A DNA stretch of 64,000 nucleotides from Streptomyces sp. CB01881 (GCF_002953255.1 NZ_CP026498.1:8699259-8763258); one strand, 5' to 3'. Positions 53,806 to 63,282 are shown, counted from the stretch's first letter. The notes: generated by a model not told the origin, from the sequence alone. Numbers and translations are program-made.

Positions 53806-54414
53806 ATGTCGGAGGAGCAGGACGCCGGATCGGCCTGGGACGCCCTGGAGGGTGTGAGGATCCCGCGCGGGTACCAGGTGGAGATCACCGCGGGGAAGAT
53901 CATCATGACGCCGCGGACGGCGGAGCAGCCGGGCGTCGTCCGGGGTGCCGAACAGCAGGTCCGGGAGCAGCTCGCCGGGCACGGCACCGTACTCTCCGGC
54001 GTCGTCGTGGACTTCGCGTCCCCGCAGTACGGCTACGCGCCGGACCTCGCCCTGGTCGCGCCCGGCGCGCGGCGCAACGCCCGGCAGCGGTTCGAGGCAC
54101 GTGACCTGGAGGCGGTGCTGGAGGTCGTCCCGCGCTCGCGCCAGGACGACGACTTCGTCCGCAAACAGCGGTACCTCGCCGCCTCCGGGATCCCGCTGTA
54201 CGTGGTGGTCGACCCGGCCGCGGCGGTCTGCACGGTACACAGCCACCCGCTGCAGGGCGGGACGTACCGGGAGGCGGAGCGGGTGCCGTTCGGCAACGAC
54301 CTGTTCCTGCCGCTGCCGGGGCGGACGCTGGTGCTGCGCACCGACGACTTTCCCGCCGGGCCGCCGACCCCGGGTGCGGGCCCGGGTGCCGGGCGGGGGA
54401 TAGTGGACGGGTGA
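53806..54414 (+). CDS. Uma2/DUF820 family putative nuclease
   Basis: A 202-residue protein with the Uma2 (DUF820) fold of the PD-(D/E)xK superfamily. Candidate active-site elements are GYAPDLALV (Asp) and EAVLEVVPRSRQDDDFVRKQRYL (Glu followed by basic residues), then GIPLYVVVDPAAAVCTVH. Such genes are numerous and mobile in actinobacteria and their function is unknown. It lies between trpE and the Trp-associated membrane gene, with a 19-bp gap before it and a 4-bp overlap after it, so it looks inserted into the operon without breaking it. Confidence 0.82.
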   Translation: MSEEQDAGSAWDALEGVRIPRGYQVEITAGKIIMTPRTAEQPGVVRGAEQQVREQLAGHGTVLSGVVVDFASPQYGYAPDLALVAPGARRNARQRFEARDLEAVLEVVPRSRQDDDFVRKQRYLAASGIPLYVVVDPAAAVCTVHSHPLQGGTYREAERVPFGNDLFLPLPGRTLVLRTDDFPAGPPTPGAGPGAGRGIVDG

Positions 54415-55022
54415 GCGTTCCTACCCAGGCCCGTGCCGAAGCCGATCCCGCCGCCCCCGCCAAGGCCGGGCGGCGCACGCTCGGCCTGATGCTGCTGCTG
54501 ACCGTGCTGGGCGCGGTGCTGGTGCTGACCGCCGTCGGCCGGGTCTGGGCCGAGGGCGTGGCCGGCACCCTGAAGGTGTCCGTCACCGGCGGGAGGATCT
54601 CCGAGTTGCCCGGCGGGCTGGCGCTGGTGGCGCTGGCGGCGGCCGTCGCGGTGTTCGCGGTGCGCGGCGCCGGCCGGGTCGCGGTCGGGGCGCTGACGCT
54701 CCTCGCCGGTCTCGGGGCGGCGGCCGCCGCCGCGGCCGGGGCGGGCGACACCGCCGCGCTGGACGGCGAGGCGGCCCGCAAGCTCGCCCTCTCCGGCACC
54801 ACGGCGGCCGGGATCACCCACACCGCCTGGCCCTGGGTGGCCCTGCTCGGCGGGCTGCTGCTGGCGCTGGCCGGGCTGCTCACCACCTGGTACGGGCGCG
54901 GCTGGCCGGCCATGGGCAGCCGCTACGAGGCACCCACCCGCAAGGCACCGGCGAAGGCCGCGGAGTCCCCGGCCGACCTCTGGAAGGCGCTGGACCGCGG
55001 CGAGGACCCGACCGCGCTCTGA
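54411..55022 (+). CDS. Trp biosynthesis-associated membrane protein (TIGR02234)
   Basis: A 203-residue actinobacterial membrane protein regularly found next to trp genes; its role is unknown. Four spans are visible (about 25-45, 67-83, 86-108 and 137-160) with the external loop GRVWAEGVAGTLKVSVTGGRISELPG. A basic-acidic C-terminus ends DLWKALDRGEDPTAL. GTG 54411 overlaps the Uma2-like stop (GTGA). Confidence 0.85.
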   Translation: MSVPTQARAEADPAAPAKAGRRTLGLMLLLTVLGAVLVLTAVGRVWAEGVAGTLKVSVTGGRISELPGGLALVALAAAVAVFAVRGAGRVAVGALTLLAGLGAAAAAAAGAGDTAALDGEAARKLALSGTTAAGITHTAWPWVALLGGLLLALAGLLTTWYGRGWPAMGSRYEAPTRKAPAKAAESPADLWKALDRGEDPTAL

Positions 55023-55202
55023 GGCTCCGCGCCGCGGTGCGACGGCGCCCGCCGCCCGGTGGCCGCGGTGCGGGCGCAGTGTGACCCGATAGACGAGCAC
55101 CCGCCTTGGGGCGCCGGTGTGTGGCCCGGCACAATGGGACACGTCAACCCGCCAGGGGCCGGCAGGCCCGGCCGGGCCCCGGAGAACCAAGGAGACCATC
55201 AG

Positions 55203-55445
55203 ATGGCAGCAGCAGCACACGGCCACAACCCCGCCGCCTGGACCGGCGTGACCATCTCCTTCGTCGGTTTTGCGATCGCGGGTGTCGCGATGATCCTGCC
55301 GTCGGTGCTGCTGGTCTGTGCCGGCCTGGCGGTCGTCCTGATCGGTGGCGTGGTCGGCAAGGCCATGTCGATGGCGGGCATGGGCAAGCAGCCCAGCACC
55401 ATGGTGTACACCCCGGAGGAGCAGGCCGCGCTCGCCGCCGCCTGA
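55203..55445 (+). CDS. HGxxPAAW-motif small membrane protein
   Basis: An 80-residue protein beginning MAAAAHGHNPAAW, the HGxxPAAW motif after which this actinobacterial family is named, followed by two spans (TGVTISFVGFAIAGVAMIL and VLLVCAGLAVVLIGGVVGKAM). AAGGAGACC lies 8 bp before ATG 55203. Function is unknown. The position between TIGR02234 and trpC is conserved in streptomycetes as far as I recall, suggesting a link to tryptophan genes or only co-transcription. Confidence 0.8.
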   Translation: MAAAAHGHNPAAWTGVTISFVGFAIAGVAMILPSVLLVCAGLAVVLIGGVVGKAMSMAGMGKQPSTMVYTPEEQAALAAA

Positions 55446-55567
55446 CCTCCCGGAACCCTGTGAACGGCGGGCGCCTGCCCGCCGTTTTCGTTTCCCGCCC
55501 GGGCACGGGGTGCCGCCCCGCTGTGTCACGTGCCCGCCGGCCGCACCGGGCGGGCAGAATCAGGGGC

Positions 55568-56008
55568 GTGACCGCCTCCTCCGCCGCCCCCGCCCGGCCG
55601 CCCGTCCTGCGCCGGCTGGGTGCGCCGCTGACCGCCCTGGCCGCGGTGGCCGCCCCCACCGTGTACGTCGCCGCGGTGGACCCGAACGCCCCCGGCCACT
55701 ACCCGACCTGCCCGTTCCTGACACTCACCGGCTGGTGGTGCCCGGGCTGCGGCGGGCTGCGCTGCGTCCACGCGCTCACCCACGGGGACCTCAGCGGCGC
55801 ACTGCACGACAACGCGCCCGCGGTGCTGCTCTTCGCGGTGCTGGCGGTGCTCTGGCTGCGCTGGGTGTGGGCGGCGGTGCGCGGCGGGCCGGCGCCGCGG
55901 CTCGCGCTCGGTGCGCGGCGCTGGGTACTGGTGGCGCTGCTCCTGCTGGTCTTCACGGTGGTGCGCAACCTGCCGGTCGGGGCGGGGCTGGCGCCACCGT
56001 TGGTCTGA
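55568..56008 (+). CDS. DUF2752 membrane protein
   Basis: A 146-residue protein with three spans (about 20-38, 75-98 and 118-140) and the family motif CPFLTLTGWWCPGCGGLR followed by H-A-L-T-H-G-D. The paired cysteines could bind metal or form disulfides. Function is unknown. GTG 55568 lies 7 bp after CAGAAT (55555-55560), suggesting a leaderless mRNA. Confidence 0.8.
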   Translation: MTASSAAPARPPVLRRLGAPLTALAAVAAPTVYVAAVDPNAPGHYPTCPFLTLTGWWCPGCGGLRCVHALTHGDLSGALHDNAPAVLLFAVLAVLWLRWVWAAVRGGPAPRLALGARRWVLVALLLLVFTVVRNLPVGAGLAPPLV

Positions 56009-56199
56009 GCCGGACACTCGGTGTGAATACGGTGAAACCGCAGTTCGGAGCAGCCGTGGGGGGCGTCCGTTCCGCGAGACGCGCGCCGGGCGGATGCGCC
56101 CCGCGCCCCCGGGTGCCGATACCATCGAAGGGCCGGTGGCCTCATGGCCCTCCGGCTCATCGCTAGATCGACTAGCAGATTAATGATGGGGGCGCTCGC

Positions 56200-57006
56200 G
56201 TGAGTGTGCTCGACACGATCATCGACGGGGTCCGCGAGGACCTCGCCGAACGGCAGGCCCGGGTCTCCCTGGACGAGCTCAAGGAGCTCGCCGCCAAGGC
56301 CCCGGACGCCAAGGACGGCGTCGCCGCCCTCAAGGGCGACGGCGTGCGGGTGATCTGCGAGGTCAAGCGCTCCAGCCCGTCCAAGGGTGCACTGGCCGCG
56401 ATCGCCGATCCGGCCGCCCTGGCGGCCGACTACGCGGCCGGCGGTGCCGCCGCGATCAGCGTCCTGACCGAGCAGCGCCGCTTCGGCGGGTCGCTCGCCG
56501 ACCTGGATGCCGTCCGCGCAGCGGTGGACACCCCGCTGCTGCGCAAGGACTTCATCGTCACCGCCTACCAGCTGTGGGAGGCCCGCGCCCACGGCGCCGA
56601 CCTCGCGCTGCTGATCGTCGCCGCCCTCGACCAGTCGGCCCTCGTGTCGCTGATCGAGCGCGCCGAGTCGATCGGCCTCACCCCGCTGGTCGAGGTGCAC
56701 GACGAGGAGGAGATCGCCCGCGCGGTGGACGCCGGCGCGAGGATCATCGGCGTCAACGCCCGCAACCTGAAGACCCTCGAAGTGGACCGCAACACCTTCG
56801 GCAACGTCGTCCACGCGATCCCGGACGGCATCGTCAAGGTCGCCGAGTCCGGCGTGCGGGGCCCGCTGGACGTGATCTCCTACGCCAACCTCGGCGCCGA
56901 CGCGGTGCTGGTCGGCGAGTCGCTGGTGACCGGCAAGGACCCGCGTGCCGCCGTGGCCGACCTGGTCGCGGCCGGTGCCCACCCCGCCCTGCGGCACAAG
57001 GACTGA
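56200..57006 (+). CDS. trpC: Indole-3-glycerol phosphate synthase
   Basis: Cyclises CdRP to indole-3-glycerol phosphate. The 268-residue (beta-alpha)8 enzyme has CEVKRSSPSKG (residues 53-63, with E54, K56), LLRKDFIVTAYQLWEARAHGADLALLI (catalytic Lys), GVNARNLKTLEVD and AESGVRGPLDV. It is not fused to TrpF. GTG 56200 has GGGGG upstream. The 191 bp before it contain a short GCTAG/CTAGC inverted repeat (56162-56176) and an ATTAAT-type AT-rich patch, probably its promoter region. Confidence 0.96.
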   Translation: MSVLDTIIDGVREDLAERQARVSLDELKELAAKAPDAKDGVAALKGDGVRVICEVKRSSPSKGALAAIADPAALAADYAAGGAAAISVLTEQRRFGGSLADLDAVRAAVDTPLLRKDFIVTAYQLWEARAHGADLALLIVAALDQSALVSLIERAESIGLTPLVEVHDEEEIARAVDAGARIIGVNARNLKTLEVDRNTFGNVVHAIPDGIVKVAESGVRGPLDVISYANLGADAVLVGESLVTGKDPRAAVADLVAAGAHPALRHKD

Positions 57007-57016
57007 CCCCGCCGCC

Positions 57017-57166
57017 ATGAAACTCGCCTCCCGTCTCGCCCCCGGCTGCCGCCCGCGCGGCTGCCGCGCGCCCGCGCGCCGGGTGCTGGGCAGGCGGGTG
57101 CGCTACGTGATCGGCTGCGAGCCCGGGCAGGTGCAGGGCCGGCGATGGCGCAGGACGCGCGGCTGA
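57017..57166 (+). CDS. trpM: TrpM, small Arg-rich protein of the trp operon
   Basis: A 49-residue, strongly basic protein (about a quarter Arg) with cysteines in GCRPRGCRAP and YVIGCEPG. The gene lies between trpC and trpB (10 bp after trpC, 49 bp before trpB), the position of streptomycete trpM (trpX), reported to modulate tryptophan synthesis and development in S. coelicolor. It is shorter than the ~63 residues I recall for that protein. ATG 57017 has no clear ribosome-binding site, so translation may depend on trpC. Confidence 0.75.
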   Translation: MKLASRLAPGCRPRGCRAPARRVLGRRVRYVIGCEPGQVQGRRWRRTRG

Positions 57167-57215
57167 ACCAGCCGTTCCGACGTCACTGCCGTCATCTTCC
57201 AGAAGGACTTTCACC

Positions 57216-58478
<1,263 letters not shown>

Positions 58479-58480
58479 CC

Positions 58481-59290
58481 ATGGCTTCGAAGCTCAGCGG
58501 CATCCTGGCCGCCGCCAAGGCGGAGAACCGCGCCGCGCTGATCGGCTACCTGCCGGCCGGGTTCCCGAGCGTGGACGGCGGCGTGCGCGCCGTCAACGCG
58601 CTGGTCGAGGGCGGCTGCGACGTCGTCGAGGTCGGCCTGCCGCACTCCGACCCGGTGCTGGACGGCCCGACCATCCAGACCGCCGACGACATCGCGCTGC
58701 GGGCCGGCGTGCGGATCAAGGACGTGCTGCGCACCGTCCAGGAGGTGGCCGGCGCCCACCCCGGGGCGGCGGTACTGGTCATGACCTACTGGAACCCGGT
58801 GGAGCGCTACGGCACCGCGCGGTTCGCGGCCGACCTGGCCGCCGCCGGCGGCGCCGGCTGCATCCTGCCGGACCTGCCGGTGGAGGAGTCCGAGGAGTGG
58901 CGCAAGGCGGCGGACGAGCACGGTCTCGACACCGTCTTCGTGGTCGCCCCGAGCAGCAAGGACAAGCGCCTCGCCGAGGTCACCGCGGCGGGCTCCGGCT
59001 TCGTCTACGCGGCCGCGGTGATGGGCGTGACCGGCTCCCGGGCCCAGGTCGGCGACCTCGCCGAGGACCTGGTCGCCCGTACCCGGGCCACCACCGACCT
59101 GCCGGTCTGCGTCGGCCTCGGCGTCTCGACGGCCGACCAGGCCGCCCAGGTGGCCGGCTTCGCCGACGGCGTCATCGTCGGCTCCGCCTTCGTCCAGCGG
59201 ATCCTGGACGCCGACGGTGACGAGCAGGCCGCGCTGGCGGCCGTCCGCACCCTGGCCGGCGAGCTGGCGGAGGGCGTCCGCCGCCGGTAG
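58481..59290 (+). CDS. trpA: Tryptophan synthase alpha chain
   Basis: Cleaves indole-3-glycerol phosphate and channels indole to TrpB. In the 269-residue barrel the catalytic E50 (VVEVGLPHSDP) and D61 (PVLDGPTIQ) match Glu49/Asp60 of the classical enzyme; loop YAAAVMGVTGSR and GLGVSTADQAAQVAGFADGVIVGSA hold the phosphate. ATG 58481 with an upstream GGGGG is used; GTG 58475, which overlaps the trpB stop, is an alternative. It is followed by a strong terminator. Confidence 0.96.
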   Translation: MASKLSGILAAAKAENRAALIGYLPAGFPSVDGGVRAVNALVEGGCDVVEVGLPHSDPVLDGPTIQTADDIALRAGVRIKDVLRTVQEVAGAHPGAAVLVMTYWNPVERYGTARFAADLAAAGGAGCILPDLPVEESEEWRKAADEHGLDTVFVVAPSSKDKRLAEVTAAGSGFVYAAAVMGVTGSRAQVGDLAEDLVARTRATTDLPVCVGLGVSTADQAAQVAGFADGVIVGSAFVQRILDADGDEQAALAAVRTLAGELAEGVRRR

Positions 59291-59300
59291 GCACCGCTCC

Positions 59301-59345
59301 ACGACGGCCCGTCGCCCCCGTTCGCCGGGGGCGGCGGGCCGTCGT
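59301..59345 (+). terminator. Terminator of the trp operon
   Basis: 20-bp arms at 59301-59320 and 59326-59345, complementary with one G-T pair, loop TTCGC. It starts 10 bp after the trpA stop and is among the strongest hairpins in the window. Confidence 0.87.
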
Positions 59346-59477
59346 CGTGCCCGGGGGAACCCGAACGGGTGAACAGTGGCGCTCCGACGCATCAGCGGGG
59401 GTTGACGGGCGTTGAGTGGAGGGACGAGTGCACGAACGACGTGCGCGGCACGTGGAGCGAACGGAAGGGGTCCGCCG

Positions 59478-59738
59478 GTGCCTGGTCTCCAGCGAGCAGT
59501 CCTGCTGCGGGCGGCCGCGGCCGTGCTGGTGCTGGGGGCCGCGGTCGGGGCGGACCACACCGTGGTGGGGGAGGCGCTGGCCAAGCGTGGTGCGGAGCGG
59601 GCTGAGCGGCACGCGTACGTGTGCGCGCAGGCAGCCCGCGCGGACGCGGTGGCCAGGGCCGCCAGATCGCATCTGCAGGGGCGGCCGGGGCTGGGCGACC
59701 CGGGGCGGCCGCCCGGCTGCGGTACGAACGGCCGCTAG
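59478..59738 (+). CDS. Small exported or membrane-anchored hypothetical protein
   Basis: An 86-residue product with a hydrophobic N-terminal segment AVLLRAAAAVLVLGAAVGA (about residues 7-25), likely a signal peptide or anchor, followed by an Ala/Arg-rich helical part with one Cys in AYVCAQAARADAVARAA and a Gly/Pro-rich tail. GTG 59478 has GGAAGGGG upstream. No family is recognised. Similar short genes follow trpA in streptomycetes as far as I recall. Confidence 0.55.
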   Translation: MPGLQRAVLLRAAAAVLVLGAAVGADHTVVGEALAKRGAERAERHAYVCAQAARADAVARAARSHLQGRPGLGDPGRPPGCGTNGR

Positions 59739-59863
59739 CCGGGAATCGGACAGAACCTCCTGAGGTGTCACTCATTCGGCTTAATTCCTGAATATGGAGG
59801 AACCACCCTTCATCCCTGACGGTTCACCAGGGCGTGATGGTGTTTTCCGAGGGGGTTACCTCT

Positions 59864-60349
59864 ATGGCGGCCGGACCGGCGTCGCGCAGCGGTGCGGTGT
59901 GGACGGAATGGATCGGTACGGCGGCGCGGCTGGGCCTCGCGGTGGTCTGGGGCTGGGCCGGGCTGGCCAAGATCTCCGACCCGGCGGAGGCCGCCCAGGC
60001 CGTGCGGGCGTACGAGATCCTGCCCGAGTCGCTGGTCAAACCGGTGGGGCACGCCCTGCCCTTCCTGGAGTTGGCGCTCGCGCTGCTGCTGCTGATCGGC
60101 CTGGGGGTGCGGCTGGTGGCCGCGGTCTCCGCGCTGCTGCTGCTCGCGTTCATCGGGGGGATCGCCTCCGCCTGGGCGCGCGGCATCTCGATCGACTGCG
60201 GCTGCTTCGGCGGCGGCGGGGCGGTGGACGCCTCGCAGACCGAGTACCTCCAGGAGATCGTGCGCGACACCGGCTTCCTGGTGCTGGCCGGCTGGCTGAT
60301 CTGGCGGCCCCGCACCAAGTTCTCCGTGGACGGCTGGCTGGCGAGCTGA
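59864..60349 (+). CDS. MauE/DoxX family membrane redox protein
   Basis: A 161-residue protein with four spans (about 22-34, 63-80, 83-102 and 135-153) and a Cys-x-Cys motif (C112, C114) in SIDCGCFGGGG. MauE-like proteins supply or handle thiol redox equivalents for periplasmic disulfide formation. The next gene encodes a DsbA-like oxidoreductase, 56 bp away, which makes a functional pair likely. ATG 59864 follows GAGGGGG; GTG 59834 and ATG 59837 are upstream alternatives. Confidence 0.84.
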   Translation: MAAGPASRSGAVWTEWIGTAARLGLAVVWGWAGLAKISDPAEAAQAVRAYEILPESLVKPVGHALPFLELALALLLLIGLGVRLVAAVSALLLLAFIGGIASAWARGISIDCGCFGGGGAVDASQTEYLQEIVRDTGFLVLAGWLIWRPRTKFSVDGWLAS

Positions 60350-60405
60350 CCGGCGGGCACCCCGCACCCACCCCCACCAGTCCCCGATTGTGGATGTCAA
60401 GGCAG

Positions 60406-61269
60406 ATGAGTGAGAAGAACCGAGAAGGCAAGCGCACCGCCCGCGAGCGGATGCTGGCGGAGCGGGTGGCCGACGAGGCCCGCGGCCGGCGGAAGAAGAA
60501 GCTGGTGGTCGGCGGGGTGGTGCTGGCGGTGATCACCGCCGCCGTGGTCACCGGCGTGGTGGTGCAGAACGAGCGGTCCAAGCCGGAGACCCCGACCGCG
60601 GCCCCGACCGGCACGATCGGCGACAAGAACCTGGTCATCCCGGTCGGCGCGGCCAACGCCCCGTCCGTCCTCACCGTCTACGAGGACCCGCGCTGCCCCG
60701 CCTGCGGCGGCTTCGAGCGCGAGTTCTCGGCGACGATCGACCAGCTCGAGGACGCCGGCAAGATCTACACCAACTACCACATCGTGTCGTTCATCGACCG
60801 GGCTGTGCCGGGCAAGGGGTCCAAGAACGGGGCCAACGCGCTGGCCTGCGCCCAGGACGCCGGGCACTTCCGTGACTACCACGACGTGCTCTACCGCAAC
60901 CAGCCGGACGAGACCAACGACGCCTTCGGCAACAAGGCCGTGCTGATCAACCTGGCCAAGCAGGTCGAGGGCCTGGACACCCCCGCCTTCGAGGCGTGCG
61001 TCAACGACAACAAGTACGGCGGGTGGGTCTCCGCCGTCCAGCAGGACTTCGACAAGTCCGGCTACAAGTCGACGCCGACGGTGCTGCTCAACGGCCAGCC
61101 GGTCTACCCGAAGAACGGCACCGAGGAGATCACCCCGCAGAACCTGGTGAAGTGGGTGGACGCCGCCAACCAGGGCAAGCAGCCCGGCACGACCGGCTCG
61201 CACGGCCAGTCCCCGGCGCCGACGAGCACCGCCTCGGAGAGCAACAACCCCTCGCCGTCCGCCGGCTGA
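60406..61269 (+). CDS. DsbA-like membrane-anchored thiol oxidoreductase
   Basis: A 287-residue protein with a charged N-terminus (EKNREGKRTARERM), one membrane anchor (about residues 32-53) and an external thioredoxin-fold domain of the DsbA/Thioredoxin_4 type. The active site is C97-P-A-C100 in YEDPRCPACGGFEREF; the cis-Pro loop is in GYKSTPTVLLNGQPV. A Ser/Thr/Pro-rich tail follows. It probably catalyses disulfide formation outside the membrane with the upstream MauE-like partner. ATG 60394 is an alternative start. Confidence 0.9.
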   Translation: MSEKNREGKRTARERMLAERVADEARGRRKKKLVVGGVVLAVITAAVVTGVVVQNERSKPETPTAAPTGTIGDKNLVIPVGAANAPSVLTVYEDPRCPACGGFEREFSATIDQLEDAGKIYTNYHIVSFIDRAVPGKGSKNGANALACAQDAGHFRDYHDVLYRNQPDETNDAFGNKAVLINLAKQVEGLDTPAFEACVNDNKYGGWVSAVQQDFDKSGYKSTPTVLLNGQPVYPKNGTEEITPQNLVKWVDAANQGKQPGTTGSHGQSPAPTSTASESNNPSPSAG

Positions 61270-61292
61270 GAACCGCCCGCCGGGCCGCCCGC

Positions 61293-61323
61293 CGCCGCCC
61301 CCTCCCGTCCGGAGGGGGCGGCG
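61293..61323 (+). terminator. Terminator between the thiol oxidoreductase and lgt
   Basis: Perfect 13-bp arms CGCCGCCCCCTCC (61293-61305) and GGAGGGGGCGGCG (61311-61323), loop CGTCC, 23 bp after the upstream stop codon. Confidence 0.8.
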
Positions 61324-61409
61324 CGCCGCTGCGGGTACCGCGTTGTTCGGGATCTGTGACCCCGGGGGTGCCCGGGGCGGGCCGCCGACCCTGTAGCGTC
61401 GGAGCTGCC

Positions 61410-62399
61410 ATGGATATCGCCTACATTCCCAGCCCGTCGCGGGGCGTCCTGCAACTCGGACCGATCCCGCTGCGCGCCTACGCCTTCTGCATCATCCTCG
61501 GTGTCGTCGTGGCCGTCTGGCTCGGCAGCAAGCGCTGGGTCGCCCGGGGCGGTGGCAAGCACACGGTCGGCGACATCGCCGTCTGGGCTGTGCCGTTCGG
61601 CCTGGTCGGCGGCCGGCTCTACCACGTGATCACCGACAACCAGCTGTACTTCGGCGAGGGCCGCAACCCCTGGAACGCCTTCAAGATCTGGGAGGGCGGC
61701 CTCGGGATCTGGGGCGCGATCGCGCTGGGCGCGGTCGGCGCCTGGATCGGCGCCCGCCGCCGGGGCGTGCCGCTGCCCGCGTACGCCGACGCGATCGCGC
61801 CGGGCATCGCGCTGGCCCAGGCGCTCGGCCGCTGGGGCAACTGGTTCAACCAGGAGCTGTACGGCCGGGAGACCACGCTGCCGTGGGGCCTGGAGATCGA
61901 CAAGACGCTGCCGAACGGCCAGGTCGTCACGGGGATCTACCACCCGACCTTCCTCTACGAGTCGATCTGGTGCGTCGGGGTCGCGCTGCTGGTGATCTGG
62001 GCGGACCGCCGGTTCACCCTCGGCCACGGCCGGGCCTTCGCGCTGTACGTGGCCGCGTACACGGTGGGCCGGTTCTGGACCGAGTGGCTGCGCATCGACG
62101 AGGCGCACACCTTCTTCGGGCTGCGGCTCAACGACTGGGTGGCGATCGTGGTCTTCCTGGGCGCCGTCGCGTACCTCGTGATCGTGGGGAAGAAGCGGCC
62201 CGGCCGTGAGGATCCGGCGAGCATCGACCCGATGGCGCACGAGCCGGAGGAGGCCGGCGACGCGGGCCCGGAGGGCCCCGCCGAGGAGGAGGCCCCCGCG
62301 GAGGGGAAGCCGTCCCGGCCCGTGGACAAAAAGACGGACGCGGAACCCGCCGCGGTGGCCGCCGACAAGACCGGCAAGGACGCCGAGAACCTGACCTGA
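61410..62399 (+). CDS. lgt: Prolipoprotein diacylglyceryl transferase
   Basis: Lgt transfers diacylglycerol to the lipobox cysteine, the first step of lipoprotein maturation, before LspA (encoded at 14838). The 329-residue protein has seven spans and the family motifs LRAYAFCIILGVV, GGRLYHVITD, KIWEGGLGIWGAI and the signature ALGRWGNWFNQELYGRETTL. YHPTFLYES and RFWTEWLRIDE complete the active site. A ~65-residue acidic Glu/Pro/Ala-rich tail extends beyond the membrane core and is typical of streptomycete Lgt. ATG 61410 has GGAG 5 bp upstream. Confidence 0.96.
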   Translation: MDIAYIPSPSRGVLQLGPIPLRAYAFCIILGVVVAVWLGSKRWVARGGGKHTVGDIAVWAVPFGLVGGRLYHVITDNQLYFGEGRNPWNAFKIWEGGLGIWGAIALGAVGAWIGARRRGVPLPAYADAIAPGIALAQALGRWGNWFNQELYGRETTLPWGLEIDKTLPNGQVVTGIYHPTFLYESIWCVGVALLVIWADRRFTLGHGRAFALYVAAYTVGRFWTEWLRIDEAHTFFGLRLNDWVAIVVFLGAVAYLVIVGKKRPGREDPASIDPMAHEPEEAGDAGPEGPAEEEAPAEGKPSRPVDKKTDAEPAAVAADKTGKDAENLT

Positions 62400-62417
62400 C
62401 CTGGGACTTTCCCGTTC

Positions 62418-62457
62418 CTCCGGCCGCCCCCGCGATCCTCGCGAAGGGCGGCCGGAG
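62418..62457 (+). terminator. Terminator of lgt
   Basis: Perfect 12-bp arms CTCCGGCCGCCC (62418-62429) and GGGCGGCCGGAG (62446-62457) with a second small hairpin (CGCGA/TCGCG, 62431-62443) in the loop, 18 bp after lgt. Confidence 0.8.
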
Positions 62458-62508
62458 CGCTGTTCGGACAGCCTTACTTTGCTGGAAATGCCCAGGTCAG
62501 GAGGGCTA

Positions 62509-62532
62509 CGTTCGAGGCAGACCAATCGAACG
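62509..62532. promoter_or_regulatory. Inverted repeat upstream of the VIT-family gene, candidate operator
   Basis: CGTTCGA (62509-62515) and TCGAACG (62526-62532) are a perfect inverted repeat with a 10-bp spacer, ending 12 bp before the GTG and just before the Shine-Dalgarno. A repressor bound here would block the gene. It does not match the iron-box consensus I know. Confidence 0.4.
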
Positions 62533-62544
62533 GAGGGGACCCCC

Positions 62545-63282
62545 GTGAGCGTGACCACCCTGGAACCCGAGGCCGTGAGCCACCCCCGCATACCCGCGGC
62601 CGGGCACCACCGCGACGTGAACGGCGGGTGGCTGCGGCCGGCCGTGTTCGGCGCGATGGACGGCCTGGTCTCCAACTTCGCGCTGATGACCGGCGTGGTC
62701 GGCGGCGCGGTCTCCAGCGGCACGGTGGTGCTCACCGGCCTCGCCGGGCTGGCGGCCGGCGCCTGCTCGATGGCGGCGGGGGAGTACACCTCGGTGGCCT
62801 CGCAGCGCGAGCTGGTCCAGGCCGAGATCGAGGCCGAGCGGCTGGAGCTGAGCCGCAACCCGCAGGGCGAGCTGGCCGAGCTGGCCCAGCTCTACGTGGC
62901 GCGCGGGGTGGAGCCCGAGCTGGCGCACGAGGTGGCCCGACAGCTGTCCGCCGACCCGAACCGGACGCTGGAGGTCCACGTCCGGGAGGAGCTGGGCGTC
63001 GACCCCCACGACCTGCCCTCGCCGTGGGTCGCGGCCGGCTCATCGTTCGTCTGCTTCGCGGTCGGCGCGCTGCTGCCGCTGCTGCCGTACCTGCTGGGCG
63101 CGACCTCGCTGCTGCCGGCGCTGCTGCTCTCCGTGGCCGGCCTCTTCGCCTGCGGTGCGGTGGTGGCCAGGGTGACGGCCCGTTCCTGGTGGTTCAGCGG
63201 GCTGCGGCAGCTGGTGCTGGGCGGCGCGGCGGCCGGGGTGACGTTCCTGCTGGGGTGGCTGATCGGCGGACAGGTCGGCTGA
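62545..63282 (+). CDS. VIT/CCC1-family Fe/Mn transporter
   Basis: A 245-residue membrane protein of the vacuolar iron transporter family, which moves Fe2+ or Mn2+ out of the cytoplasm. The first span begins RPAVFGAMDGLVSNFALMTGVVGG (the conserved DG-x-x-x-x-x family opening). A second span carries SMAAGEYTSVASQRELVQAEIEAE, with the glutamate-rich metal-binding helix (about 75-125) after it. Three C-terminal spans follow. GTG 62545 has GGAGGGG upstream and fits the family start. Confidence 0.9.
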   Translation: MSVTTLEPEAVSHPRIPAAGHHRDVNGGWLRPAVFGAMDGLVSNFALMTGVVGGAVSSGTVVLTGLAGLAAGACSMAAGEYTSVASQRELVQAEIEAERLELSRNPQGELAELAQLYVARGVEPELAHEVARQLSADPNRTLEVHVREELGVDPHDLPSPWVAAGSSFVCFAVGALLPLLPYLLGATSLLPALLLSVAGLFACGAVVARVTARSWWFSGLRQLVLGGAAAGVTFLLGWLIGGQVG

